From: Planctomycetaceae bacterium
GTDB taxonomy: Bacteria; Planctomycetota; Planctomycetia; Pirellulales; Lacipirellulaceae
DNA length: 14,421 nt
Direction: 5' to 3'
Assembly: GCA_002713555.1 (NCBI GenBank)
Contig: PATG01000060.1
Location: 10,801 to 25,221, forward strand
The notes below the pieces were generated by a model that was given only the letters and a program-made list of their open reading frames with translations, was not told the DNA's origin and searched no databases. The translations under genes were made by a program, and so were the position numbers. Position 1 is the stretch's first letter; each line of letters begins with the position of its first letter. Positions 1 to 6,232 of this stretch are shown here, piece by piece.

Positions 1-276
1 GTCAACACTCGAGGGAAACCGATCGATAAGTTCTTCTCGAAAAAGATTCGGATTGTCGTGCACCAGTTGGGTATGCACCGATTCGGATTCGGCAGACGTT
101 TCAACGAGCGCTGAACCAAGGCGTCCTACCGGACGGTGGGCCCAGGACGACCCCCTGTGGGGAGTCCCTATAAAAACCACACGAGAAACATCCGGGGATG
201 GCCGAAAATAAAATGCTTCTTGCAATACGCGCCGCGACGCAGGAGCGGATGCAACATTTGGTCCAGCAAGTGCGGC
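1..276 (-). pseudogene. 5'-truncated alpha/beta hydrolase remnant (partial, runs off left edge)
   Basis: The minus-strand frame is open for 92 codons from 276 down to position 1, bounded upstream by an in-frame TAA at 277-279. It contains no ATG. The translation includes VVFIGTPHRGSSWA, then VGRLGSAL, then HDNPNLF and DRFPSSVD. This order is characteristic of a large family of bacterial alpha/beta hydrolase-fold lipase/esterase-like proteins (PGAP1-like, 'TPHRGS' motif). In that family the motif lies well inside the protein, after the nucleophile GHSMGG-type elbow. The elbow is not recognisable upstream in any minus frame to about 420. The only non-ATG starts, for example GTG at 180, would begin inside the fold. 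I therefore read it as the 3' part of a gene that lost its 5' part or was interrupted by a stop. A sequencing error, or programmed readthrough of the TAA, is a less likely alternative. The C-terminal end lies outside the window. Family assignment is fairly sure; pseudogene status is inferred. Confidence 0.6.
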
Positions 277-279
277 TTA

Positions 280-585
280 AAAACATACCATACCGTATTC
301 AGGATGCCGCATGACTCTGACATCTTTCAACATACTGCCCGCAATCAGCTCGTCGGCAGCCGTAAGAACACGTGCAATCTATAAAGTTTAAAGCCAACAG
401 GTTCTACCTGTAGCCAGTGGTTGGAACTCGAACAGGCCTGTCCTTTGCTGCCTAGGCACTCGTCCCTGGCCAAATCGCAAGAACACAAGCATCCATGACT
501 GTGACGGAGTACCCCCAAACGCTAAACTAGGAGCCTACCATGCTTACCCCTTTCTACCAGACTCCAGAATCATCAGGAAAACTCC
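280..585. other. Non-coding region upstream of the slyD-like gene, with palindrome cluster
   Basis: No convincing gene is present. The minus-strand frame of the hydrolase remnant continues upstream of its stop as 32 unrecognised codons (375-280). Three short palindromes cluster in 62 bp: ACAGGT-TCT-ACCTGT (397-411), ACAGGCCTGT (432-441) and TGCCTAGGCA (449-458). They could be operator sites or small hairpins. No well-matched sigma70 promoter is visible. The best is a weak GTGACG (501-506), 16 bp, TAAACT (523-528). Confidence 0.4.
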
Positions 586-599
586 ATGCTCATTGCTAA
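540..599 (+). CDS. Possible 19-codon leader ORF overlapping the slyD start
   Basis: ATG at 540 is preceded by AGGAG at 529-533 with a 6-nt spacer, which is a better ribosome-binding arrangement than that of the following gene. The ORF reads 19 codons and stops with TAA at 597-599, inside the slyD-like gene and in another frame. It could be a leader peptide or a translational coupling device. It could also be chance, since the peptide resembles nothing I know. Confidence that it is translated is low. Confidence 0.25.
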   Translation: MLTPFYQTPESSGKLHAHC

Positions 600-1068
600 A
601 AACGCAGTCGTAGCCATCGACTACACCTTAAAAGATGACGAAGGAGAAGTGATCGATACGTCCGCAGGCCATCAACCGCTAGCCTACCTTCACGGAGTGG
701 GTGGAATTATTCCAGGACTAGAACGAGAATTGGAAGGCAAGCAAGTCGGGGATAGCCTACAAGTGACCGTTGCACCTACAGACGCCTATGGGGAGCGCAA
801 TGAAGAACTGGAACAAAAAGTTCCACGGGAGCAATTCGAGGGTGCTGAGCAACTCGAACTTGGCATGCAATTCCAGGTGGAAACTGAAAACGGCCCAACC
901 GTGGTGACCGTGATAGAAATTGATGACGACGAAGTCACGATCGACGGCAACCATCCTATGGCAGGTACTGTCCTCCATTTTGATGTGACCGTCCGAGATG
1001 TGCGAGAAGCCACCGAGGACGAACTTTCTCACGGCTATGTGCATGGCCCGGGTGGGCATGAACACTAA
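586..1068 (+). CDS. slyD: SlyD-like FKBP-type peptidyl-prolyl cis-trans isomerase
   Basis: This 160-residue protein has the SlyD architecture. The FKBP fold is split: an N-terminal half at about residues 1-70 (VAIDYTLKDDEGEVIDTS, GGIIPGLERELEGKQVGD, APTDAYGE), an inserted chaperone 'IF' flap at about 75-120, and a returning FKBP strand (NHPMAGTVLHFDVTVRDVREAT, 122-143). The C-terminus ends in a short histidine-rich tail with His149, 153, 158 and 160. This is much shorter than the E. coli metal-binding tail but of the same kind, so nickel or zinc binding is possible. SlyD proteins catalyse proline isomerisation in the cytoplasm and act as folding helpers, and in Enterobacteria they help hydrogenase maturation. 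No hydrogenase gene is visible here. A weak AGGA (574-577) lies 8 nt before the ATG. The SAM hydrolase gene starts 9 bp after its stop, so the two are probably co-transcribed. Confidence 0.93.
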   Translation: MLIAKNAVVAIDYTLKDDEGEVIDTSAGHQPLAYLHGVGGIIPGLERELEGKQVGDSLQVTVAPTDAYGERNEELEQKVPREQFEGAEQLELGMQFQVETENGPTVVTVIEIDDDEVTIDGNHPMAGTVLHFDVTVRDVREATEDELSHGYVHGPGGHEH

Positions 1069-1077
1069 AATAATCTC

Positions 1078-1869
1078 ATGCCTACGCAGCCAATCATTAC
1101 ACTGACCACTGATTTTGGAGTTGGCAGTCCTTACAGTGCAGCAATGAAGGGAGTTATTCTATCTCTCAATCCCATGGCGCGCATCGTGGACATCAGCCAT
1201 TCCATTTCACCACAAAATATCCGTCAAGGGGCCTTGGCTCTGGTGGACACAACACCCCTGTTTCCTGAGGAGACCATCCATGTTGCGGTAATTGATCCTG
1301 GCGTGGGAAGCAATCGTCCTATTGTATATGTAGAATTTCCTTGGGGCCGCTATATCTGCCCCGACAATGGCCTCCTCGGACGGTTGGCGGAGAGGGCCCA
1401 GCCCACTATGATAGTCTCTGTTGAAGCGGAAAAGTACTTCCGCCCGACAGTAGCGCCCACCTTCCATGGACGTGACATTATGGCCCCTGTGGCTTCCCAC
1501 CTGAGCTTGGGACTCAATCCCCAAGAACTAGGATCTCCCCTCAAAGAACTCAAGCAGTTGGACTGGCCTGGAGTCATAAAAGTGGCAAATCGAATTGAAG
1601 GAGAAGTAGTATCTATCGATTCTTTCGGCAATCTGATTACTAATATTTCGCGCGCAATGCTTGCTGATGTTCCTACTAACGATCTCGTTTCTATTCATTG
1701 CGACCAGCACGAAACTCGCGGTATTTTTGCCACTTACTCGGATCAACCCAGCATGACCTTGATGGCACTTATTGGATCGAACGATCATCTTGAGATCGCC
1801 ATTGTGGACGACAGTGCAAAGATCATGCTAGGCATCGAAATTGGGACTGCCGTAGAAGTAAGTTGGTAA
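1078..1869 (+). CDS. S-adenosylmethionine hydrolase (SAM hydroxide adenosyltransferase, DUF62 family)
   Basis: The 263-residue protein matches the SAM hydroxide adenosyltransferase family, which cleaves S-adenosyl-L-methionine to adenosine and L-methionine using water. It is related to the bacterial fluorinase and chlorinase. Visible signatures are ITLTTDFGVGSPYSAAMKG near the N-terminus, VAVIDPGVGSNRPIVY around residue 75, CPDNGLL at 94-100, FHGRDIMAPVAS at 129-140, and GEVVSIDSFGNLITNI at 175-190, which starts the C-terminal barrel domain. Asp73, Arg80 and His130 sit in the contexts and near-spacing of the Asp-Arg-His triad known from archaeal homologues, which supports hydrolase rather than halogenase activity. 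Length is normal for the family. There is no clear Shine-Dalgarno motif in the 9-bp gap after the slyD-like gene, which suits translational coupling. The physiological role of the family is not well settled; SAM homeostasis is the usual proposal. Confidence 0.9.
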   Translation: MPTQPIITLTTDFGVGSPYSAAMKGVILSLNPMARIVDISHSISPQNIRQGALALVDTTPLFPEETIHVAVIDPGVGSNRPIVYVEFPWGRYICPDNGLLGRLAERAQPTMIVSVEAEKYFRPTVAPTFHGRDIMAPVASHLSLGLNPQELGSPLKELKQLDWPGVIKVANRIEGEVVSIDSFGNLITNISRAMLADVPTNDLVSIHCDQHETRGIFATYSDQPSMTLMALIGSNDHLEIAIVDDSAKIMLGIEIGTAVEVSW

Positions 1870-1894
1870 AGTACTTTGCGAGCAGTGGTGGTAT

Positions 1895-1928
1895 GTTTTT
1901 GAAGTGTTACGGTTTTTTGAAGTGTTAC
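1895..1928. repeat. Short tandem direct repeat, GTTTTT(T)GAAGTGTTAC x2
   Basis: Two near-identical units lie end to end 26 bp after the SAM hydrolase stop: GTTTTTGAAGTGTTAC (1895-1910) and GTTTTTTGAAGTGTTAC (1912-1928). They differ only by one T. They fall in the 190-bp gap between the SAM hydrolase gene and bioA. The arrangement could be a double binding site or a local duplication. No hairpin or U-tract terminator is formed. Confidence 0.6.
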
Positions 1929-2042
1929 CTGGATTCCTGCAACGTTTCGTGCCACAAGTTTTTATTCCAAGAATAACCCCTCGAGAATGCATCGCTCAAG
2001 AACTAGCTCAAACGATCCCGCCCACATCCGCCTTCTTTACGT

Positions 2043-2054
2043 AATACTAGTATT
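2043..2054. promoter_or_regulatory. 12-bp perfect palindrome immediately upstream of bioA
   Basis: AATACTAGTATT is a perfect 12-bp palindrome ending 5 bp before the bioA start codon. It overlaps a second 8-bp palindrome, TTACGTAA (2037-2044). The position suits a repressor operator or a small hairpin masking the translation start. It does not match the BirA operator or the BioR box as I know them, so the regulator, if any, is unknown. Confidence 0.35.
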
Positions 2055-2059
2055 TTTTC

Positions 2060-3436
2060 ATGCCCACCCACTCAGAACTTGCCAACTGGGACCGCCATCA
2101 TTTCTGGCACTCCTTCACGCAGATGGAAACCTACGAGTCGGTTGTCATCGATCGGGCGGAAGGTGTTTGGATATTTGACACATCTGGCAAAAAATACCTG
2201 GACGGTGTTAGCAGCATGTGGTGCAACCTGCATGGCCATAATCATCCACGTCTCAATGAAGCCATCCAAACGCAACTGGGCCGCGTAGCGCATACCACGT
2301 CGTTAGGCCAGGGCAACTGTCCAGCTGCGATACTTGCCAAACGCCTGGCAGATAGTCTCCCAGGTGATCTACAGCATATTTTTTACGCCAGTGATGGCTC
2401 ATCAGCTGTAGAAGTTGCCCTCAAGATGGCCTTTCAGTATTGGCAGCAGTGCGATCAGCCCTGCCCAAACAAAACAAAATACATAGCCCTTGGTGAGGCA
2501 TATCACGGCGACACCTTGGGCAGTGCAAGTGTTGGCGGCATAGCCCGTTTTCATGCTGTTTTTAAACCTCTGCTATTTGATGTGATTCGTTTACCTACGC
2601 CAGATCCTCGCCACCTTCCATCCTCAGAGGGTGCGTGTGAACACTTCTTGCAGCAACTCGAACACGTTCTCTCTGCGGAGCATGAGCAGATCGCTGCCAT
2701 CGTACTGGAGCCTCTGATCCAAGCGGCTGCAGGCATGGTGTTTCATCCTGAAGGTTATTTACATGGCGTACGCCAACTAACCAAACGCTACAACGTCCTG
2801 ATGATAACCGACGAAATCGTCACCGGCTTTGGGCGTACCGGGAGGATGTTTGCCTGCGAACATGAGTCGGTTGAACCCGACATCCTCTGCCTGGGCAAAA
2901 GTATCACCAGCGGATACCTGCCCTTGGCGGCAGCGATAGCTACCCCGAAGATTTATCAAGCATTTCTAGGAGATGACGATAGCGGCAGGGCGTTTCTTCA
3001 CGGACACACTTATGGAGGAAACCAGCTTGCCGCTGCTGCCGCACTGGCCACCCTCGATCTCCTGGAGGAAGAACAAACCCTGCAGCATCTGCCTTCGAAA
3101 GCAAAGAAACTGGCAGAGATACTTGAGCAACTACAAGAGCACCCCAATGTTGCACAATGCCGACAGCACGGACTTATTGCGGCAGTCGAATTCACGCCGG
3201 ACCCTTCATCAAACGTACCCTATCCGGCAAATATCAGGATAGGCGCGCTTGTCTGTCGAGCCGCAAAACAACGTGGTGTCTGGCTAAGACCGCTGCGCGA
3301 CGTGCTTGTTCTCATGCCACCGCTGTCGATCACGCTTGACGAATTAGATTTTCTGGGCAATACCCTCCAAGAAAGCATCCAGTTCGCAGCGGAGGAAGCA
3401 GCTGATATTCTTGCAACCAATCCTTTGGCAAAATAA
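2060..3436 (+). CDS. bioA: Adenosylmethionine-8-amino-7-oxononanoate aminotransferase (BioA)
   Basis: This 458-residue, PLP-dependent class III aminotransferase converts KAPA (7-keto-8-aminopelargonate) to 7,8-diaminopelargonate in biotin synthesis, in the cytoplasm. Landmarks are HSFTQM (17-22), GVSSMWCNLHGHNHP (49-63), the YHGDT loop (148-152), DEIVTGFGRTG (251-261) with Asp251 contacting the cofactor, the PLP lysine Lys280 in CLGKSITSGYLPL, and GVWLRPLRDVLVLMPP near the C-terminus. The Asp-to-Lys distance of 29 and Arg259 match E. coli BioA Asp245, Lys274 and Arg253. The N-terminal PFTQM-like motif has Phe19 where E. coli has Tyr17. Overall the sequence looks closer to the Bacillus subtilis enzyme, which uses lysine rather than SAM as amino donor, so the donor here is uncertain. 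The ATG is the first one compatible with the domain. It has no Shine-Dalgarno motif. No other biotin gene is in the window. Confidence 0.93.
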   Translation: MPTHSELANWDRHHFWHSFTQMETYESVVIDRAEGVWIFDTSGKKYLDGVSSMWCNLHGHNHPRLNEAIQTQLGRVAHTTSLGQGNCPAAILAKRLADSLPGDLQHIFYASDGSSAVEVALKMAFQYWQQCDQPCPNKTKYIALGEAYHGDTLGSASVGGIARFHAVFKPLLFDVIRLPTPDPRHLPSSEGACEHFLQQLEHVLSAEHEQIAAIVLEPLIQAAAGMVFHPEGYLHGVRQLTKRYNVLMITDEIVTGFGRTGRMFACEHESVEPDILCLGKSITSGYLPLAAAIATPKIYQAFLGDDDSGRAFLHGHTYGGNQLAAAAALATLDLLEEEQTLQHLPSKAKKLAEILEQLQEHPNVAQCRQHGLIAAVEFTPDPSSNVPYPANIRIGALVCRAAKQRGVWLRPLRDVLVLMPPLSITLDELDFLGNTLQESIQFAAEEAADILATNPLAK

Positions 3437-3455
3437 CAAAAAACCTCTCGTTTTC

Positions 3456-4184
3456 ATGCCAGCACTTCGCTATTTATTGATTCAAATCCGTGATGTTGAG
3501 GATCCCATCAGGATTCAAGAGGTGGACTGCTTTGCAAGGTCGATAGGATGTCGCCCGGATCACATACGGCCCTTCGACTTATTGACCCAGCGCTTAACCA
3601 AAACGGATCTGGCAAGCGCCCATGCGGTACTCATCGGTGGCAGCGGAAACTATTCAGCTGCCGGCGATAGTCCGTGGCTGGAGCATGCCTTGGAGGATCT
3701 CCGGTTACTCTATGAGCTAAGAAAACATACCTTTGCATCCTGCTGGGGTTTTCAGGCACTGGCGCGTGCCATGGGTGGACGCTGCATCCATGATCCGGAC
3801 CATGCTGAATTAGGCACGATCGATCTCCAACTCACGGCAGAGGGAATGCAAGACCCGCTTTTTGGGCAACTTCAAAAGCCTTATCGTGGGCAAGCGGGCC
3901 ACGAAGACCATGTCGTTGAACTTCCTCCTGATGCTATCCTGCTGGCTTCTTCCAAGCTGGTCAAAAACCAGGCGTTTCGGTTAGCCGAGGCTCCCATTTA
4001 TTGCACACAGTTCCACCCCGAACTTGATCGCAAGTTCTTGCTCCAAAGACTGGAGGCCTATCCCCAATACGTCGAACGCATTGCAGGCACGTCGGTAGAA
4101 GAATTTGCCAGACATTGTGTTGACACGCCCGACACACGAAAATTGCTGCAACGATTTACAACCTGGGTGGCCGATACAGCCTAG
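3456..4184 (+). CDS. Class I glutamine amidotransferase domain protein
   Basis: The 242-residue protein is a free-standing class I glutamine amidotransferase of the GMP synthase-like type. Its triad is visible: nucleophile Cys96 in FASCWGFQALARAMGG (93-108), and His187 and Glu189 in QFHPEL. An oxyanion-type GGSGNYS segment (61-67) and GHEDHV (148-153) are also present. Such enzymes release ammonia from glutamine for a partner synthetase, but several members hydrolyse gamma-glutamyl amides or have unknown substrates. No synthetase domain is fused to it. An upstream in-frame ATG at 3411 would overlap bioA. I chose 3456 because MPALRYLLIQIRDVEDP is the usual beginning of this family and lies 19 bp after the bioA stop. 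The close spacing suggests an operon with bioA. A direct role in biotin synthesis is not established. Confidence 0.88.
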   Translation: MPALRYLLIQIRDVEDPIRIQEVDCFARSIGCRPDHIRPFDLLTQRLTKTDLASAHAVLIGGSGNYSAAGDSPWLEHALEDLRLLYELRKHTFASCWGFQALARAMGGRCIHDPDHAELGTIDLQLTAEGMQDPLFGQLQKPYRGQAGHEDHVVELPPDAILLASSKLVKNQAFRLAEAPIYCTQFHPELDRKFLLQRLEAYPQYVERIAGTSVEEFARHCVDTPDTRKLLQRFTTWVADTA

Positions 4185-5594
4185 CTAGTAGGCGGCTTGC
4201 GGCTTGCGTGGACGGAACTTTCGGCGCTGAGAATTTGTGTCTTGCGGAATTCTATCACCTCGCATGATAGCCGGAAAATCTTCAGCCCGCGCTCCAGCGC
4301 CCAACTTTACCGTTCGCCGCTCTGCCTGCCATCCTAAGAGATTCAGGAATTCATCCAGTGTGATCGTTTCGATACCCAGAGTCGTGGCATCTTCATTGAT
4401 CTTCATCCAGGACCGTCTTTCGTTTGCTTCTTCCTTACGGGCACCTTCTGGGTATTTTCCCAGGATGAGATAGCGTGTGTCTACGGTCATGTCACCAACG
4501 ATTCCGCCCTTGCCATCTGGCATCGCATCAACCTTACCAGAGTTCATCGCAATAACACTCTTCATTTGTGCCAGATCTTCTACCCCGTCTCCATTCATGT
4601 CAATTATTCCAGCTAGAGCAAAGCCAACCTTGCGACCCTGATTCCAGACCTGGCTATAAACCTTATCGCCCTTTTCCAGTGGCCGCGTTGGTTCGTCCGA
4701 ACTGATTCGAGCTTCTGCCAGATGAGCTCCTAGAATCTGAGTGACTTCAATGCTCCCTTTCGACTCGGCTGCATAGATATCGCTGGTATCGCCACTATAT
4801 ACACTGAATGTCACTTGGGGACGCAATTGATCGAGGGTTCCCAGGTTGATCCATACCTTGCCCTGGCGTTGATCTACCAGACGGATTTCTCCATCCGCAG
4901 GTTGGGCATAGGGATCCGGTACTGCTTGATTATCTTTCAAAACAACCAGCATCCGTTTCAGCTTCTCAATCTCCTGGTTCAGTGTTTTTTCTGTGTCCGC
5001 ACAAGCGGCCGTCAATTCATCGATTCTTGTTCGCTGCTCTTCAAGCTGATCGGCAATTTTTCTGTTCTCTTCAATCATCGCCTCACGCTGTTGCTGAAAA
5101 TCATTCCGAAGACTTTCTTTTTGAGCAATTGCTGCATCTTTGTCTTCGATGTGCTTCGCGATCTGCGCTTCTTTTTCTTTTTCTAGCGACAGCAGTCGTA
5201 CTGTTAGATCCTTGACCTGAGCCTTGGCAGTGACTTCATTCTGACCAAGCAGACGATTCTCTTCAAAAATGTTTTCTAATATATTCCGATAGGATCTGTT
5301 CTCTTCCTCAAAGTACTTACCGTATTTTTCCATATCTCCGGCAAAAGACTCCTGCAGCGTGTCGTAGGTGTCCGCTTCCTGGTAACCAATCCAAACCTTA
5401 TAGTTATTGGCTTGGGCTTGCATTTCTCGTTCACTACGACCTGCCTCGGAGGCCTTCGTATTGGCATCGTCTGCACGCGCCATGGCTGTCGTTTTCTTAC
5501 CGTTCAGCCAGAATGCAACACCTGCTAAAATGAAAACCAGAATGGCCAACACGATAACAACTATCTGCAAGTTTTGATTCTCTTTGGATGCCAT
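4185..5594 (-). CDS. Membrane-anchored coiled-coil protein with barrel-like and BRCT-like C-terminal parts
   Basis: I do not recognise a named gene. The 469-residue protein has four parts. A single hydrophobic segment at about 10-30 (IVVIVLAILVFILAGVAFWL) is followed by KK. A long, charged heptad-type region at about 95-220 (EEENR, LEKEKEAQ, QLEEQRTRIDEL) should form a coiled coil. A beta-rich part at about 235-320 (KVWINLGTLDQL, FSVYSGD, EKGDKVYS) resembles C-terminal barrels such as that of FlgT. At about 325-421, KVGFALAGI, SGKVDA, VDTRYLILG and LGIETITLDEFLNLLG follow the order of a BRCT domain. Within it, DMNGDGVED (332-340) also fits a DxNxDGxxD calcium loop. The tail is basic (QRRKFRPRKPQAAY). 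Topology is unclear: the KK favours a cytoplasmic C-terminus, the calcium-type loop an external one. I suspect a Planctomycete-restricted family. No Shine-Dalgarno motif precedes the ATG. The stop codon directly abuts that of the amidotransferase gene. Confidence 0.85.
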   Translation of the reverse strand: MASKENQNLQIVVIVLAILVFILAGVAFWLNGKKTTAMARADDANTKASEAGRSEREMQAQANNYKVWIGYQEADTYDTLQESFAGDMEKYGKYFEEENRSYRNILENIFEENRLLGQNEVTAKAQVKDLTVRLLSLEKEKEAQIAKHIEDKDAAIAQKESLRNDFQQQREAMIEENRKIADQLEEQRTRIDELTAACADTEKTLNQEIEKLKRMLVVLKDNQAVPDPYAQPADGEIRLVDQRQGKVWINLGTLDQLRPQVTFSVYSGDTSDIYAAESKGSIEVTQILGAHLAEARISSDEPTRPLEKGDKVYSQVWNQGRKVGFALAGIIDMNGDGVEDLAQMKSVIAMNSGKVDAMPDGKGGIVGDMTVDTRYLILGKYPEGARKEEANERRSWMKINEDATTLGIETITLDEFLNLLGWQAERRTVKLGAGARAEDFPAIMRGDRIPQDTNSQRRKFRPRKPQAAY

Positions 5595-5940
5595 AGGTAA
5601 TTATCAAAGGCCATGGTTTATGAATGAAGAGTATTTCGTAGTTACGCCAAGGCTCTACTTGAGGCCACCCCGCAAAGCGGACTCAACAGATTGTTGAGAA
5701 AACTGCAGAGCAACAAATGCGCCGGCTACAAATTTTTTGTAAGGGCAAATCTTCTGTGCGGGGGTAATGTTCCGTGGGGCCCAAACTGCAAATCCGTTTC
5801 AGAAATACCAACTCTTTGAATTCGTCTCTGGCAAAACGTAAGCTGCCGAACATCAAAACGACAGACTTCCCAAAACTCATCAATACTGCAACTTCTCAAT
5901 GCAGCAAGCCTCTTCCAGGAAGCTAATTCGTCCTAAGTCG

Positions 5941-5969
5941 AGCATAGTTGGGCAATTACAACGTGTCAA
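5941..5969 (-). promoter_or_regulatory. Sigma70-type promoter candidate for the coiled-coil gene
   Basis: On the minus strand, TTGACA (5969-5964) matches the -35 consensus exactly. It is followed after 17 bp by TATGCT (5946-5941), which has 4 of 6 matches including the TA and final T. Transcription would start near 5934 and give a leader of about 340 nt that includes the two hairpins at 5670-5698. Confidence 0.5.
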
Positions 5970-6005
5970 GAAATCGCCCCTCCTGGCTGAAGCCTGCTTG
6001 ACACG
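5962..6005. repeat. 9-bp inverted repeat spanning the two -35 boxes
   Basis: CGTGTCAAG (5962-5970) and CTTGACACG (5997-6005) are perfect reverse complements separated by 26 bp. Six of the nine bases are the two -35 hexamers; the extra matching C and CG extend the symmetry. The spacer includes GGCT-GA-AGCC (5985-5994). The layout could allow one dimeric regulator to control both promoters. Confidence 0.6.
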
Positions 6006-6027
6006 GCTTGCATCCGAGTCGTAGGAT
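5998..6027 (+). promoter_or_regulatory. Sigma70-type promoter candidate for polA
   Basis: TTGACA (5998-6003) is a perfect -35 box. TAGGAT (6022-6027) follows at an 18-bp spacing and matches the -10 consensus at TA and AT. Transcription would start near 6034, giving a leader of about 200 nt before polA and probably serving coaE too. Confidence 0.5.
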
Positions 6028-6232
6028 TTCGCGCGGTTGGCCAATGCGTACAATCAAATGGTTCGAATGGCCCTTTTTTTGCCAGGTATGCCTAAAACGT
6101 CGGAATCTCTAGTACTTTGGTGACTTGAGTTCTTAGCTACGAGGATCCTCAAACTTATTCGATTGCTTCGCAAAAATAGTATCTTTGCCTACAAATCTAC
6201 CCTAGTTATTAACAAACGGCCCTTTTCACAAC

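Larger units (their letters stand above)
5595..6232. other. 638-bp divergent intergenic region
   Basis: No convincing gene is present between the divergent coiled-coil gene and polA. It holds two back-to-back promoter candidates (listed separately). Two adjacent small hairpins lie at 5670-5698: CCGC-AAA-GCGG, and CTCAACA-GAT-TGTTGAG. A 10-bp palindrome, GAGGATCCTC, lies at 6141-6150. A 22-codon ORF at 6044-6112, just downstream of the plus-strand promoter, has no ribosome-binding site and is probably not a gene. Confidence 0.6.

Noticed and set aside
136..384. 82-codon plus-strand ORF opposite the hydrolase remnant
   Set aside because: It is antisense to the convincing hydrolase frame and its translation (many Cys, Arg, Lys, no domain) looks like a shadow.
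1987..2178. 63-codon plus-strand ORF overlapping the bioA start
   Set aside because: Different frame from bioA, composition unlike a protein, and it overlaps the conserved N-terminus of BioA.
3411..3455. Earlier ATG for the amidotransferase gene
   Set aside because: It would overlap the last 26 bp of bioA and adds 15 residues without family similarity; the start at 3456 fits the family beginning.
5683..5883. 66-codon minus-strand ORF in the divergent region
   Set aside because: No ribosome-binding site, no recognisable domain, and it overlaps the hairpin and leader segment of the minus-strand gene.
6044..6112. 22-codon ORF just downstream of the polA promoter candidate
   Set aside because: No Shine-Dalgarno motif and no sequence reason to think it is translated.
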